Of a stretch of DNA of 64,000 nt, positions 30,865 through 42,551 are shown in pieces (position 1 is the first letter of the stretch; each line of letters begins with the position of its first letter). The DNA comes from Meconema thalassinum. Taxonomy: Eukaryota; Arthropoda; Insecta; Orthoptera; Tettigoniidae. Location: NCBI GenBank assembly GCA_946902985.2, contig OX336388.2, forward strand, positions 122,799,894 to 122,863,893, written 5' to 3'. The translations under genes were made by a program, and so were the position numbers. Under the pieces are notes generated by a model. The model worked only from the letters and a program-made list of their open reading frames with translations. It searched no databases and was not told the origin of the DNA.

Positions 30865-31319
30865 TCTTTCCACATGACATTCAAGTCCATATCGGCCAGT
30901 TTGTCAATGACCCTTCTACACATTTGCTGTTGTTGCAAAAGTGATATGCGAGGCAGATTGCGCCTGATCAAGCACCATTACGTAATAGACTATGTAGAGA
31001 ACGAATGAGTGTATTCACTAATAGAAGCAACACTATTCTTCAGCAAATATTGTAATTTTTAAAAATTCAGAATTCCGAGGTGTGCCAGACAGGCTTAATG
31101 CGCCCACTGCCACTTTACAGTATGTAATGTTTGGCCTGTCGGAATGTTAAATATCTGAAGTATTTATGTTTAGTACAAATTAATTAGAATACTGTAAGCA
31201 CTTTTGAAAACAATACAAAACGCGTTTGTTCTCAGTCTGATTTTCATATAGTTTTATTTTTCAAGGATCCAGGGGGGGGGGGCATGGCCCCCCCCTGCCC
31301 CCCTGTATGGGCGCCCATG

Positions 31320-31678
31320 GGCCTATCTTCTTCTGCTTGTAGTCGTTCTTTAAGGAGACATATTTGTAACTGTGCATTTTTTAAATCAACCACAAGCATT
31401 TTGATTATTTCCTCTTTGGAGGGCAATTCTAATTTGAGGAGTTCAGCTTCATTCGCCGCTCGCGGCAACTCGTACTTGTTTCCCTGTTGATTTCGTTCAC
31501 ATCTCAAAAGTTTTTCGCCACTACATGATTTGTCTTCACAATTATGACACACCTCTTCAAGAAATAAAGAATTGTTATCACATTGAACACTTACATCACC
31601 CGATTGGGAACAATTTTCAAGAGATAACCGTTTGTGACTTACATTTAACATCGCCATCTTGCATCTAAATATGTACAA
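31320..31678 (-). pseudogene. LINE ORF1 N-terminus (Cys-rich and coiled coil)
   Basis: Contains CHNCEDKSCSGEKLLRC (possible PHD or zinc-binding remnant) and a helical region SKEEIIKMLVVDLKNAQLQI with heptad character, ending QAEEDR at the hAT-like insertion. It continues at 26673. Confidence 0.65.
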
Positions 31679-31690
31679 TACTAATTGTTA

Positions 31691-32184
31691 GATAACATAC
31701 ATATACAGCACATTGTGTTCATGGTAGATCAATGACCTGAATGTTGACTTAATCCAAGGCTTCCTCTACTACTCTTACTCCTTCTTGTATTTATGTTCCC
31801 TGTCACCTATGGTCCCTATTCAACGACCACTCCCTGCCTATTTAGATTTACCTCAAATATGACTACTCAGTTCAACAATAATGCTTCGAGAAGATCAATT
31901 CAATTAATGCCAAATCTATAATATAGAGTGGTCCATTTTAATCTATGGACCTGAATATCTCGCAGACTACACATCAGATCAAAAAGAGTTTGAAGGGAAG
32001 TTGTTCATCTCAAAGGGGGCTATCCTATTATACCAACTTGACCCCCCCCCTTCCATCCCCATCCCCTAGAAGTGGAGAGGTTACAATAATCTTGAATGGG
32101 AACCCCCATATTTTAATAGCATATTTGGATTCTTCAAAACTGGAAGAATTAGACACTGATTACTTTAGGTGCAGTGCTTTTATT
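31691..32184. other. No recognisable feature
   Basis: Intronic sequence with a C-rich run near 32041. I see no gene or element ends. Confidence 0.4.
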
Positions 32185-32721
32185 CTTTATTCTGTTTGGT
32201 CTACTGTGTACAAAAGTATCAACAATTTTCCCCCTTACTTGAGAAGTTGAGGCTATAATAACATGTATTCTCAATTTTACAAGTGAGTTGCTTGTCATAA
32301 ATGATGAAATTGAAATGTTCTTTTACATGATGAAATGTAAAAGAACATTTCTATACTATACTTTGAAAATAATGAAACCTACACCACTTTCTAAATGTGA
32401 TGATGGTGTTCTTTCTAAAAGCAATAATTGGTTCTGTTTTACGTAGTGATTGAAAGTAAAATCTTCAATTAAAATTGAGATGACACAATGCTGGTGATAC
32501 ACGGAAGAACTGTGGGTATTTCACGGAGAAATCACGTTTCTCTTAGTACGAGTAGTAAATAAATAGTGGCCACTAGCAAAGTTCCAACCTACGTATACAC
32601 AGTAGTTGGTTGATAATTCAAATTTTCCAATGAGTCAATTAATTTTACTACTTGAAGTACTGTTTAACATATAAGGCATGATCAGAAAGTTTCTGTTTGA
32701 TGGCTGTACAGTTCAGAATCG
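32185..32721. repeat. Duplicated segment S1 (second copy at 60799-61260 plus 62726-62774)
   Basis: Collinear, with small indels, with 60799-61260 and then 62726-62774. Shared landmarks are CTTTATTCTGTTTGGTCTAC, CAACCTACGTATACACAGTA and GGCTGTACAGTTCAG. It holds the uninterrupted TA target at 32670-32671 where the other copy carries a Tc1-like element. Its right end is the end of a mariner-like element and is cut by LINE copy A. Confidence 0.85.
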
Positions 32722-33570
32722 GTATTCTTGCGCCCCCGTGTGGGTTGCAGGTTAGAATACACCTACGGTATGCTCTGCCTGTCGTAGGAGGCGACTAATA
32801 GGGCCGACAAGCATGACTGACATGACTGACTTTGATTTGGAAGACCCCCTATGGAGGGCAGAATTCATCCACGGTATCCCATGCCTGTCGTAAAAGGCGA
32901 CTAATATGGGGGGCCTTATTCAATTCTTTTTCGACTACCGGTCCCATTTTTTGTTTGACCCTTAGAAATAAACGTGCATGCTGCCTGGGGAAGGGTCACC
33001 AACTTGGCCATCTGGCCAGAAAGCCTAGACGGTATTCCGTATTCCCCATCCGTGAGGTGGGTGCGCCATGTACCCTTGCAGTAGTATCCGCCTCACAACG
33101 GAGGTCCCTGCACGGCCGAATACTTGCGCCGAGCATTACACTGTGTATGCCGAGGGGAAGTGCCTATTCAAGGCACTGGGACCCCGGGAAATACCTGCTA
33201 TGCCAGGTAGGTATTGCCTTGGCTGGGTGGCGCCCACAGTGATGGCCCTCGTTCGGAGTAGGTAGTATTCGGGGAGGATGATTCGGGATAACCAAAAATA
33301 GGCCGAAAGAATCAACACAGGTTGGCCTCCTTAAAAAGCCGTATCTGGAGTGTCAATCGAATCCCAAGGTGTATACGCCTTGGGATGAGGCATTAAACAA
33401 GAAGTGCCCTGTTGACAGGTCTCCTCGCTACCTGGTAGCTACCAGGACAGAGGGGAAGCTTTTAAACAGGTAAAATCGATCATATGTTCGGAGGAAATCG
33501 AGGGAGAAATATCGCGACCTTAGCGGGATTTCCATGCTCCGGAACGGGCAGCTCCTGCTGCATATCGTTG

Positions 33571-34318
33571 TCACGCTGACACTCGAATCACCTTTCTGTG
33601 GCTTCCAAGACACATGGGAATTGCGGGAAATGAGTTAGCGGATCAAGCTGCAAATGAGGCGGTACCCGCTAGAGATATTCGCTCTCAGTTACGCCTACAA
33701 GTTCTGGCATTTTGGGAGAGTCAGTGGCTAGCTGACCCACTGCCCAGTAAACTGAGAGTGTTCAAGGGAACTACTCGCGTGTGGCGGAGCTCTTTCCGGT
33801 CACGGAGAAGGTCCGTCATTTTGTGTAGGCTAAGGATAGGTCATACAAGATCCACCCACTCGTACCTAATGAAAAGGGAAGACCCCCACTTTTTACCTGT
33901 GGAGCCGTTTTCACCGTGGCCCACATTTTAACCGAGTGTGTGGATCTTGCTGACTTACGAAGAGACCTTGGTTTGCAGACGACCCTCAAACTTATCAGCC
34001 GATGACGCGGTGGCTGCTGATCGCGTTATCCGCTTTATAAATGAGAATGGGTGAGGACCAGCAATCTAAATTTTCCAGTGAATATTGACTCAATGACTTG
34101 TTTGTTTTTGAATGATAATTTTTTGTTTTTCCGTACCGGTAATGTTTGTTTATTTATATAATTATTAGACTATTTTTATTTATTTTTTGTTTTATTAATT
34201 TTAGGTCTTTTCAAATGTAGGTGTCCACCTCTAAAATTTATTCAATTCCAAATTTGTATTCTTTAATCTGTGTTGAGAGGAGCAGATGACCTCGTAGTTT
34301 CGCCCCTTAAAACAGCAA

Positions 34319-34349
<31 letters not shown>
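33571..34349 (+). mobile_element. 5'-truncated I-clade LINE inserted in copy A
   Basis: TSD CATATCGTTG at 33561-33570 and 34350-34359. It contains the end of the RNase H region (GIAGNELADQAANEAV), a conserved C-terminal zone (LRIGHTRSTHSYLMKRE), a 3' UTR with the hairpin tail (GAGCAGATGACCTCGTAG...GCCCCTTAAAACAG) and a (TAAC)n tail at 34318-34350. Confidence 0.85.
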
Positions 34350-34350
<1 letters not shown>

Positions 34351-34359
34351 ATATCGTTG

Positions 34360-35859
34360 ACCGGCAGCAAACCGAAGCGTTTCTGGCATGCCTTTCATTT
34401 CCTTCCCGTTAAGGTTGAGAAGCACGATACGCTGAATGAGGTCCGTGGAGTTATATTCCATCGCGACCTCATTTTAAATAGCGACGCGGATTTGATGCAG
34501 GATCTGGGGAATCGAGGCTTCACCAGGATTAGGCGCATCACCCTGAAAATTGAAAATGACAGCGTCGATACTGGCGCTTTCATTCTCCATTTTGAGAGTG
34601 ATGTGGTGCCTAAGCAGGCGAAGGTCACGTCGTACCATTGAGACGTTAGACCGTACATCCCTCCACCTATGCGCTGATATCAATGCCAGAGGTTCGGTCA
34701 TGTTTCTGCCAGGTGCACTGCCAAGGCCGTGTGTAGAGAGTGTGGGGAGGGGTCAAATGAGGGTGAGAGGTGTACGCCTCCTCCGACTTGTCCTAACTGC
34801 CAAGCAAGTCAGTCTCCGCGGTCGAAGCAGTGCCCTGAGTTCTGCAAAGAAGCAAAGATCCAAGAAATCAGAACATTGGATCGGATTTCATCTCACGACG
34901 CTCGAAAGAGATACCGTGATATGACTGCACCCGAATTTCCGGTATCTTTCGCGGCTAAGGTGACGCCATCCATCACCCCTGCCACTTTCATTCCACGTGC
35001 TGCACCCTCGACGTCGAACTATGAGATGCTTAAATCTCCCCTAGCTGTCCAAGCGGGACCTGCAAGCCCGAAGGAGGTCGCACAACCTTCTTCGACCTTT
35101 GTGAAAAAGGCGCCGGTTATACCATCTAAACCGGCGCAATCGGAGAAGAAGTCACCTTCTTCTTCGAAACGGTCGGAGATGAAGTCTTCCCCTGCTAACT
35201 GGGCAAAGAAGACTTCTGCGACCGGGGCTGGATCACCTGATACGACAAAGATAGTGGAGAAGAGGTAGACGGTACGGCGCCCTCCAGCTGATGGGATGGC
35301 TCCTACATCTGCTGGCCCTTCCGCTCCCTCGACCATCAAAGGAGCGTTGCCGGCAGAAGCCAAACCTATTAAGAGTGGAGGAACTCCCCTATAGGAAGAA
35401 TGAATCACCGGCGGAGAAGAAAGAAGCGGTTCAACGTCGTATCTCTGCCTCTCCTGCAGACAAGGCTGCTCAACCATCTGCTGGCCATTCCGCTCCTACC
35501 ACCACTAAAGGAACGGTACCAGCTGGAGCGGCCTCGTTTTGCAAGGAACTGACGTCCCTGGGGAAGGGACCACCTACTTCTCCGAATAGTCGTCAGCGCC
35601 GGTCGAGAAAGAAGAATGTGCGGGACGTGCCGGTGACGACACCCAGTCTTCGGACATGGAGAAGGTCCCTCGACACCGCTCTCGCTCTTCCCCAAGAGCG
35701 ACAATGGCTAGGTCAGACGAGGACCGCGTGCCACCCAAGAGAGTGCCCCCTCCATTTTCTTCGTCTTCGGACGGGGATGTGGAGATTGAGGAGTGCTCTC
35801 CTGCCCCATCATCTCCACGTGGAGATGGGGAAGGATGGCAAACGGTCAAGCATAAGTAG
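34360..35859 (+). pseudogene. I-clade LINE ORF1 (gag-like, zinc knuckles), copy A
   Basis: RNA-binding ORF1 protein of copy A. After the nested insertion come a conserved globular part (VKVEKHDTLNEVRGVIFHRD), then zinc-knuckle motifs of CCHC type (CRECGEGSNEGERC and CPNCQASQSPRSKQC). A long Pro/Ser/Lys-rich linker follows, and a C-terminal motif GDGEGWQTVKHK. The frame changes several times (for example near 34650 and 35268), and the start codon region is altered relative to copy B. Confidence 0.75.
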
Positions 35860-35887
35860 AAGATCAACTTCTACTTAAGTCCACACT

Positions 35888-36296
35888 ATGGCACTATTAC
35901 AATGGAACTGTATTAGCTATTTTGGTCATCTAGCTGAGTTACGTCAACTTATATCTTCGTTTTCGGCAACCATTTTTTGTCTTCAGTAATCCAGGTTTCG
36001 TCCTGGACGTGAGACAACAATGCGTCACTTCAAACTCTTCTCTAAATACCGAGTGGACGGAGCTGTGGCTGCCGGTGGCGTGCACTCTCGTCCACTCTAG
36101 CCTCTTTAGTGAAGAGGTGCCGCTGCGTACTCAGCTAGGAGTAGTTGCAGTTCATACTTCGTTGCATGTGATGGCAACAGTATGTATCGTGTAGGTACAT
36201 CCCACCTGATTCTCAACTGGATTACAACCAGCTCGTGGATCTAGTCTCTCAACTTCCCCCTCCTTTTCTCCTTCTAGGAGATTTTAATGCACACAA
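35888..36296 (+). pseudogene. I-clade LINE endonuclease start, copy A
   Basis: Begins MALLQWNC and shows LAELRQLISSFSATIFCLQ followed by a stop, then RFRPGRETTMRH, with more stops and frameshifts. It is homologous to 54339-54730. It breaks off at LLGDFNAHN, exactly where copy B's 5' end starts. Confidence 0.75.
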
Positions 36297-38221
36297 CCCC
36301 CGTGTGGGTTGCGGGTTAGAATACACCCACGGTATGCTCTGCCTGTCGTAGGAGGCGACTAACAGCGCTGACAAGACCGACGGACAAGACTTACTTTGAT
36401 TTGGAAGACCCCCTGTGGATGGGGAGGGCAGAATTGATCCACGGTGTTGCCTGCCTGTCGTAAAAGGCGACTAAGAGGGGGGCCTTATTAAGGTCTTTTT
36501 CGTCTTCTGGTCCCATTTTTTGTTTGACCCTTAGAAATAAACGTGCTTGCTGCCTGGAGAAGGGCCACCAACTTGGCCATGTGGCCAGAAAGCCGGACGG
36601 TACTCCCAATCCCGTCAGGTGGGTTCGCCATGTACCCTTTCAGTAGTATCCGCCTCACAACGGAGGTTCCTGCACGGCCGAATACTTGCGCCGAACATAT
36701 TGACGAGCATGACTGACATGACTGACTTTGATTTGGATGACCACTATGGATAGGGAGGGCAAAATTCATCCGCAGCATCCCCTGCCTGTCGTAAAAGGCG
36801 ACTAATAGGGGGACCTTATTCAGGTCTTTTTCGACTTCCGGTCCCATTTTTGGTTTGACTCTTAGAAATAATCGTGCATGCTGCCTGGGGAAGGGTCACC
36901 AACTTGGCTAACTGGCCAGAAAGCCTAGACGGTATTCCCCATCCGTGAGGTGGGTGTGCCATGTACCCTTGCAGTAGTATCCGCCTCACAACGGAGGTCC
37001 CTGCACGGCCGATTACTTGCGCCGAGCATATCACTGTGTATGCCGAGGGGGAAGTTCCTATTCAAGGCACTGGGACCCCGGGCAATACCTGCTATGCCAG
37101 GTAGTTATTCCCTTGGCTGGGTGGCTCCCACAGTGATGGCCCTCGTTCGGAGTAGGTAGTATTCGGGGAGGATGATTCGGGATAACCAAAAATAGGCCGA
37201 AAGAATCAACACAGGTTGGCCCCCTTAAAAAGCCGTTCTGGAGTGTCGACCGAATCCCAAGGTGTATACCCCCCCAAGGTGTATACCCCTTGGGATGAGG
37301 CATTTAATAAGAAGTTCCCTGTTGACAGGTCCCGCGCTACCTGGTAGCTACCAGGACAGACGGGGAAGATTTTAAAATGGTAAAATCGATCCTATTTTCG
37401 GAGAAAATCGAGGGGAAATATCGCGACCTTACGGAATTTCCAAGCTCCGGAACGGGCAGCTCCTGCTGCGTACCGTTGACCGGCAGCAAACCGAAGCGTT
37501 GCTGGCATTCGCGTATATCGGCGAAATTCCCGTTAAGGTTGAGAAGCACGATACGCTGAATGAGGTCCGTGAAGTTATATTCCATCGCGACCTCATTTTA
37601 AATAGCGACGCGGAATTGAAGCGGGATCTGGGGAAGCGATGCGTCACCAGGATTAGGCGCATCACCCGGAACATTGGATATGACATCGTCGATACTGGCG
37701 CTTTCATTCTCCATTTTGAGGGTGATGTAGTGCCTAAGCAGGTGAAGGTCACGTCGTACCATTGCGACGTTAGACCGTACATCCCTCCACCTATGCGCTG
37801 CTACAAGGGAGACGGTGCGGCGCCGTCTCTCTCGCCTTCGGGCTGATGGGTTGGTTCCTGTACCTGCTAGCCCTTCCGCTCCCTCGACCATCAAGGGAGT
37901 GATGCCGGCAGAAGCCAAACCCATTAGAGTGGAGGAACTCCCCTATAGGAAGACAAGGCTGCTCAGCCATCTGCTGGCCATTCCGCTCCTACCACCACCA
38001 AAGGAGCGGTGCCAGCAGGAGCGACCTCGTTTTGCAAGGTACTGACGTCTATGGGGTAGCGACCATCTACTGCGCAACCTAAGAGAGCACCCGCTCCTTT
38101 TTCTTCGTCTTCGGACGGAGATGTGGAGATTGAGGTGTGCTCTCGTGCCCCATCATATCCAGCTAGAGATGGGGAAGGGTGGCAAACGGTCAAGCGTAAG
38201 TAGAAGACCCACTTCTACTTA
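36297..38221 (+). mobile_element. I-clade LINE copy B, 5' portion
   Basis: 5' UTR and ORF1 of copy B, which continues at 54326 after the 16.1-kb insertion (TTA duplicated at 38219-38221 and 54326-54328). Its 5' UTR contains a ~332-bp tandem duplication (landmark CCGCCTCACAACGGAGG at about 36650 and 36982) that copy A lacks. Confidence 0.8.
37377..38203 (+). pseudogene. I-clade LINE ORF1, copy B (zinc knuckles deleted)
   Basis: Begins MVKSILFSEKIEGKYRDLTE and follows copy A's ORF1 to DVRPYIPPPMRCYK. It then jumps to sequence equivalent to copy A position ~35265, so about 0.57 kb including all zinc knuckles is missing. The C-terminal GEGWQTVK motif is retained. Frameshifts are present, so it is not functional as it stands. 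Confidence 0.7.
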
Positions 38222-38889
38222 TAGTCCAGTTATATTAGACATTAACCCAGACATTTGAAATAACAAGCTAAAAATTGGAAGAAATGTCGAGAATGATGTC
38301 CTAATGAAAATCTCAAAAGTCCCAAAAAATCCGAGTTGGGGAAAATCCACCATCTTGAAAAAAAAAACCGTCATCTTGGTTTTTTCCAGTTTTCCGTATA
38401 GCGACCGAACGGACAGTCCGATTGCGTTCCTTTTGCGTCATTTTAATTAACTTTCGGTACATTATCGTCTAGACTACCACAACGATTGAATATGGATCTT
38501 TTTTATACAACAATTTAGTTTCCAAAGTAAAAAAAGTTCAAAAACATGCTTTTTGACCTAAAATGTTGCCATTTCTTTACTTAAATCCTATTTTATCATG
38601 AAAATTACTACGAGTACAAACCATTAAAGACAGTGAAGGCGGACACAATATACATTATTTACAAAAACAACACAAAAACGCAACAAGCAATACAATTTTT
38701 TAGGTGAAACGACGTGGTGTTCACTTGTTTGGTGAAACATTTGACCTGAAAGAGATTATTAACTGCATATTGCATTGCTTTGATTCACAAAAGTAAAAGT
38801 AAAAAGGGGAGAGGGCTTCATTTTATCTTTGTTGTTGTATTTTACCGTTTGTATGGTAACATGCCAACTAAAGGTGTGATGTTGTCATC

Positions 38890-41135
38890 AATGTTTTGAG
38901 TCCGCCAAGTCCATGCGATTTGCGCATTCATGTCCAGCGCAGTAGCCGCACATACTTGTGCAACTGAGACCACTTCTTTTGCATTGGCATTTCCTTTCGC
39001 TGCCAGATTTTCAGTTGCAGGATATAATTTGAAGTACACGCTCCGGTGCTGGTTCTCCTTCAGTCGGGATGGGTTTCAGCTGACCTTCAAGCACCATCCA
39101 TCTCCATTCTTTCTCCGGCAGGCGATTACCCATCCACATTTGAACCTAGAGTTCATAAAAGAAGCGAGTTAAAACCGCAGTTTTAAAATCAAGAGGAAAT
39201 TACCGATCTCTGTCCTTACCTGATGGTAAACCCGGTACGAATGTAATTTAGCCGCTGCGGATGTAGGTGGAAGTGCAGCCAAGTCAAATGTTGTTTCGAC
39301 AGACTGCTTAGCAGCATTACTGTCCTCAGGAAGATCCGATGCCTGTCGTTGTTTAGGTTGTCTTGAATATCATAGCCGTACAATGCGATAAGGAAATATT
39401 CTCCTGCTGCCGCGATTTCCTCATGTGTAGCATTCGGTTGGTTGAAGACCGACACGTTTTCCCTTAAAGAAGAATCTTCTGGGAGCCTCTTGAAGGATCC
39501 TTTTTTACCTTTTCTGAACGGAGCAGAAGTGGTATCGCATCCAGTTGCTGCGTGGAAAAACAGAAGGTAGTCATGGAGATCTCCAAGAGCGGCGATCAGC
39601 TTCTCACTGCTGAAGATCTGAGTTCTGCATTTTTTCTTCCTGGTATTAACATTCGGACGTTACTTCCAGGGTTGGACGTAGAAGCCATTAAGACGAGAAG
39701 GACGGTGTCCTCGCCTACGATAACTGATGCTGCACCGTTGTTTGCAGCTTGCACAGCCGTCTTCACTATGAGTGTATCCGCGTCATCGGGGGCTTGAACG
39801 ATCTTGATACCAGCTCCTGTGAGCGATGAAGCGCACTTTGTTTTTGACGTTTGCCAAAAACGCTCCGTGCGGCGTTGTTGAAGGTGTAGCATCGTCAATT
39901 ACAGCATCTGCCGCTACTCCCTTGACGTCACTTTTGAAATGTTCTTCATCCTTAGTGCTTGGAAAGCTGTATCCATCGAAGACCACATTGACATCCTGAT
40001 CGAAGTGATTATTCACGTACTTGACGTACTGGATGCAGATTTGCAGACCTCGGGGAAGAGCCTCGTCACTGTTAACAGTATCGTCGGCAACCACAGCCGT
40101 AGATAAGGACACAAAAAGACCCGTTGGACTGTCGAAAGGATGGTGAGACTGGAGCCAGTTCAGCATCTTACCAACGTCTGCCTTATCTCTAACTTGCCGA
40201 CACTCTCTTAGTTCCACATGTTGGTCGGATGTTTCGGAGAAGACTCCGCAAAAACATTCAATGGCATCAATTATTCTTGCAGACGTAAGCATGGCACAAA
40301 CCCATCGAGCAATAACGCTGTCCGTCAATCCACGTCCATGTGTTAGCCCACCCGCTGTCTTCTTGTTTCTCATCAACACCTGCTCAATGGTCATGTCAGT
40401 CCATATGCCTGACCAGAATTTGTCAGATCTCCTAATAGTGAAGTAGCCTTGGTTGACAAATTGGTGGTATTCCGAGGGTGTCAGAACGTCCTCCAGCTTC
40501 AGCATTTGCTGAAGATAAATGTGAGCGTACTTCGCATAATTGAGGTGTCCCGCAGTGTGGAAATACGGTATCATTCTTTGGACACAGAATAAGTGAAGGG
40601 CCCAGTCTCCAGAACGTTCAGCTCTAACAAACAGTCGAATGATGCCTACCATTTGAAAATATTGCACCCACAGTTTCGCTGTCAGTCGTTCAGATGAGAG
40701 TAAGCTTTTTAGCTTTGCGTCGAACAAACTTGCTGTTTCGCCGATGCACTCTGACGAAAGAACGTCGTCCGCAGAAATCTTTCCCGAAAGTAAATCTGTT
40801 TGCGGATTTTTTCTTCTTCAAACGATCCCTGAGAAGGTGGTCTTCTTTCATTCCTGAAGGATCCTGAAGTATCAAGATCGCCAGTGAGAGTTGTGTTAAG
40901 AAATGCGCATGGATAGCTCGAGCGTACGCATGGCCGGCCATCATGTGGGTCACCGTACTCCTTGCGTAGACAGTCTCCCAGAGTTCTTCCATCCGCTCCC
41001 GCCCATGATGGTTCCCACTGCACCCATGAACGACATGAGCAAGTGAAAACCACCGAGACGCAAAAAGACACGTGACAACGGGCTACCTTCTTTAGCTGCA
41101 TGAACGATGTCCAGTGCCTTCGCGTAGAGTAGTTA
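38890..41135 (-). pseudogene. Academ-like transposase remnant (PIN-like domain, Cys finger)
   Basis: Read on the minus strand in several frames, in order: YAKALDIVHAAKEGSPLSRV and FHLLMSFMGAVGTIMGGSG (about 41130-40995); LWETVYARSTVTHMMAGHAY; the longest open part (40727-39783) with ERSGDWALHLFCVQRMIPYF, RRSDKFWSGIWTDMTIEQVL and GGLTHGRGLTDSVIARWV; a PIN/XPG-like part (39898-39596) with VQAPDDADTLIVKTAV and IVGEDTVLLVLM, whose acidic residues suit nuclease metal binding; NATHEEIAAAGEYFLIALYG; and finally, in another frame, a Cys-rich finger near 39020-38895 (CQCKRSGLSCTSMCGYCAGH). This order resembles long proteins of DUF6589 type in invertebrates. At least five frameshifts; an N-terminal part is missing. 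Confidence 0.7.
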
Positions 41136-41449
41136 GTCGAAGGTTACTATACAAGACTGCTGTCCATCTCTGCACATCTCCACAGTGGAAAGAAGACAGG
41201 TATTAATGGTGGGAGAGAACTACGTGATGGAAGTTCACCGCCGCGGCGTCTTCAGGCGGTAAATTTGAATCGTGCACAACTGAGTTTATTGTCTTGAGAA
41301 TGCATTAGGATGGTACCGGTATTTATGAATGTCAATAAATCTTTTAAAATGTCAGTACTTCTGTTCATTTTATTTCAATCACAAACACACACTATTTAAT
41401 TCAATATCATTCACATAAAGTCAAAATACATAGCGTATTATGCACCTTT

Positions 41450-42547
41450 CGGCCCTTTTTAGCCTATTTTAATTTATGAAAAAATAGGCTTATGAGATCA
41501 CCTTTTGTCCGTGTGTCTGTCTGTGTGTGCGCGTGTGTGTGTGTGATGGTGTGTGTCCCCCCTAATTACTTCTAAACGGCTGGAGAGATTTCAATGAAAC
41601 TCTGTAAGTTCATAGCACTATTCCGGTTGACCCCGACCGTGCCCTTCAAATTTTGTTACATCTCACCAATCCAACATTATAAAGGGAACTACTAGAAGTT
41701 CACCTATGTGACTTTTGAAAACCTGGTAACTACAAAACCAACATGGCGGCCAAGCCACGTTGCGACTTTTAAATAGACGATTCTCGCGAATTAACGAACC
41801 AAACGCAATGAAACTTGGTACAGTATACGTTTATACACATTGTAATGCACCGACATCTAACTTAGTTCAATTGTTTACATAACCTCAAGATGGTGGCTGT
41901 GCGAAATATTTCACCGGCATTCTATATCTCTGAAACTATTAGCGGTATCACCCTGAAATTTTGTCCGGAGATAAAGGGAACTACTGGACGTTCATCTATA
42001 AGACTTAAAAAAAACCGGTTAACTACAAAACGAATATGGCGGCCAAGCGAAATTGAACATTTTAAATAGACCTTTCTTGAGATTTAATGATCCAAACGCA
42101 ATGAAACTTGGTACAGGAAATGTTTATACACATTGTAATGCACTGGTATCTAATTTAGTTCAATTATTTACATAAACTCAAGACGGCGGCTAAGCGAATT
42201 TTAAAATTAAGTTTTTTTTCTTGTGTCGTTATCATGCGATCGAAGTGAAAGTTTGAATAATGAACCTACGCAACAATTTTCCTTTAATGGTACATGATTC
42301 TATGGCCTATACATATAACAATCCAACATGGCGACCATCCGAAATATTTAGGTGGATTTCAATATCTACGAATCTATTACAGCAATCAAACTGAATTTTT
42401 TAATGTTCATAGGGGCTATGAACATAAGTTTACCTATAGGACTTTCAATAACCTGGTGATCACAAATCCAACATGGCGGCGACGCGAAGTATAAATATTC
42501 ACATGGTCGTTTCTCGCAATTTAACCATCCGAGTGCAGTGACACTTG
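41450..42547. repeat. Tandem ~293-bp repeats rich in ATGGCGGC motifs (left part)
   Basis: After a short GT-rich microsatellite (about 41515-41545) diverged repeats follow. AAACTTGGTA is at 41811 and 42104 (293 bp apart), with a relative at 42541. Each unit carries AACATGGCGGC- or CAAGATGGCGGC-like motifs. The array continues across the LTR element at 53641. Confidence 0.7.
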
Positions 42548-42551
42548 GTAC

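Larger units (their letters stand above)
26674..31319. mobile_element. hAT-like non-autonomous element (4.6 kb)
   Basis: Ends with the inverted repeat CATGGGCGCCCATA on both sides. The 8-bp duplication is GCCCTATC (26666-26673) and GGCCTATC (31320-31327, one mismatch). Removing it rejoins the LINE ORF1 at ...QAEEDR / ATQADYLEV. 8-bp duplications fit hAT. G-rich runs lie just inside both ends. No transposase is recognisable. An internal pair of related ~75-bp segments occurs at 27567 and 28413. Confidence 0.7.
16876..31690 (-). mobile_element. CR1/L2-group LINE, fragmented by three nested insertions
   Basis: Read on the minus strand the pieces are in order: ORF1 N-terminus (31678-31320), ORF1 esterase (26676-26283 and 25396-25011), ORF2 endonuclease (24984-24559 and 19716-19385), RT (18988-17104) and a 3' UTR ending in GAGCCTATGGCTC...GAATAAAAAATA near 16876. 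The interruptions are 19717-24558, 25397-26282 and 26674-31319, each with its own TIRs and TSD. The 5' boundary near 31690 is approximate. The 3' end lies only ~100 bp past the PR/SET exon. Confidence 0.85.
32733..36296 (+). mobile_element. I-clade LINE copy A (5' half)
   Basis: Starts with the same 5' end as copy B (CCCCCGTGTGGGTTGC). A 5' UTR of about 0.74 kb is followed by gag-like ORF1 (interrupted by 33571-34349) and the start of the endonuclease. It stops at 36296, where copy B begins. The rest of copy A is not found after the end of copy B. Confidence 0.75.
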
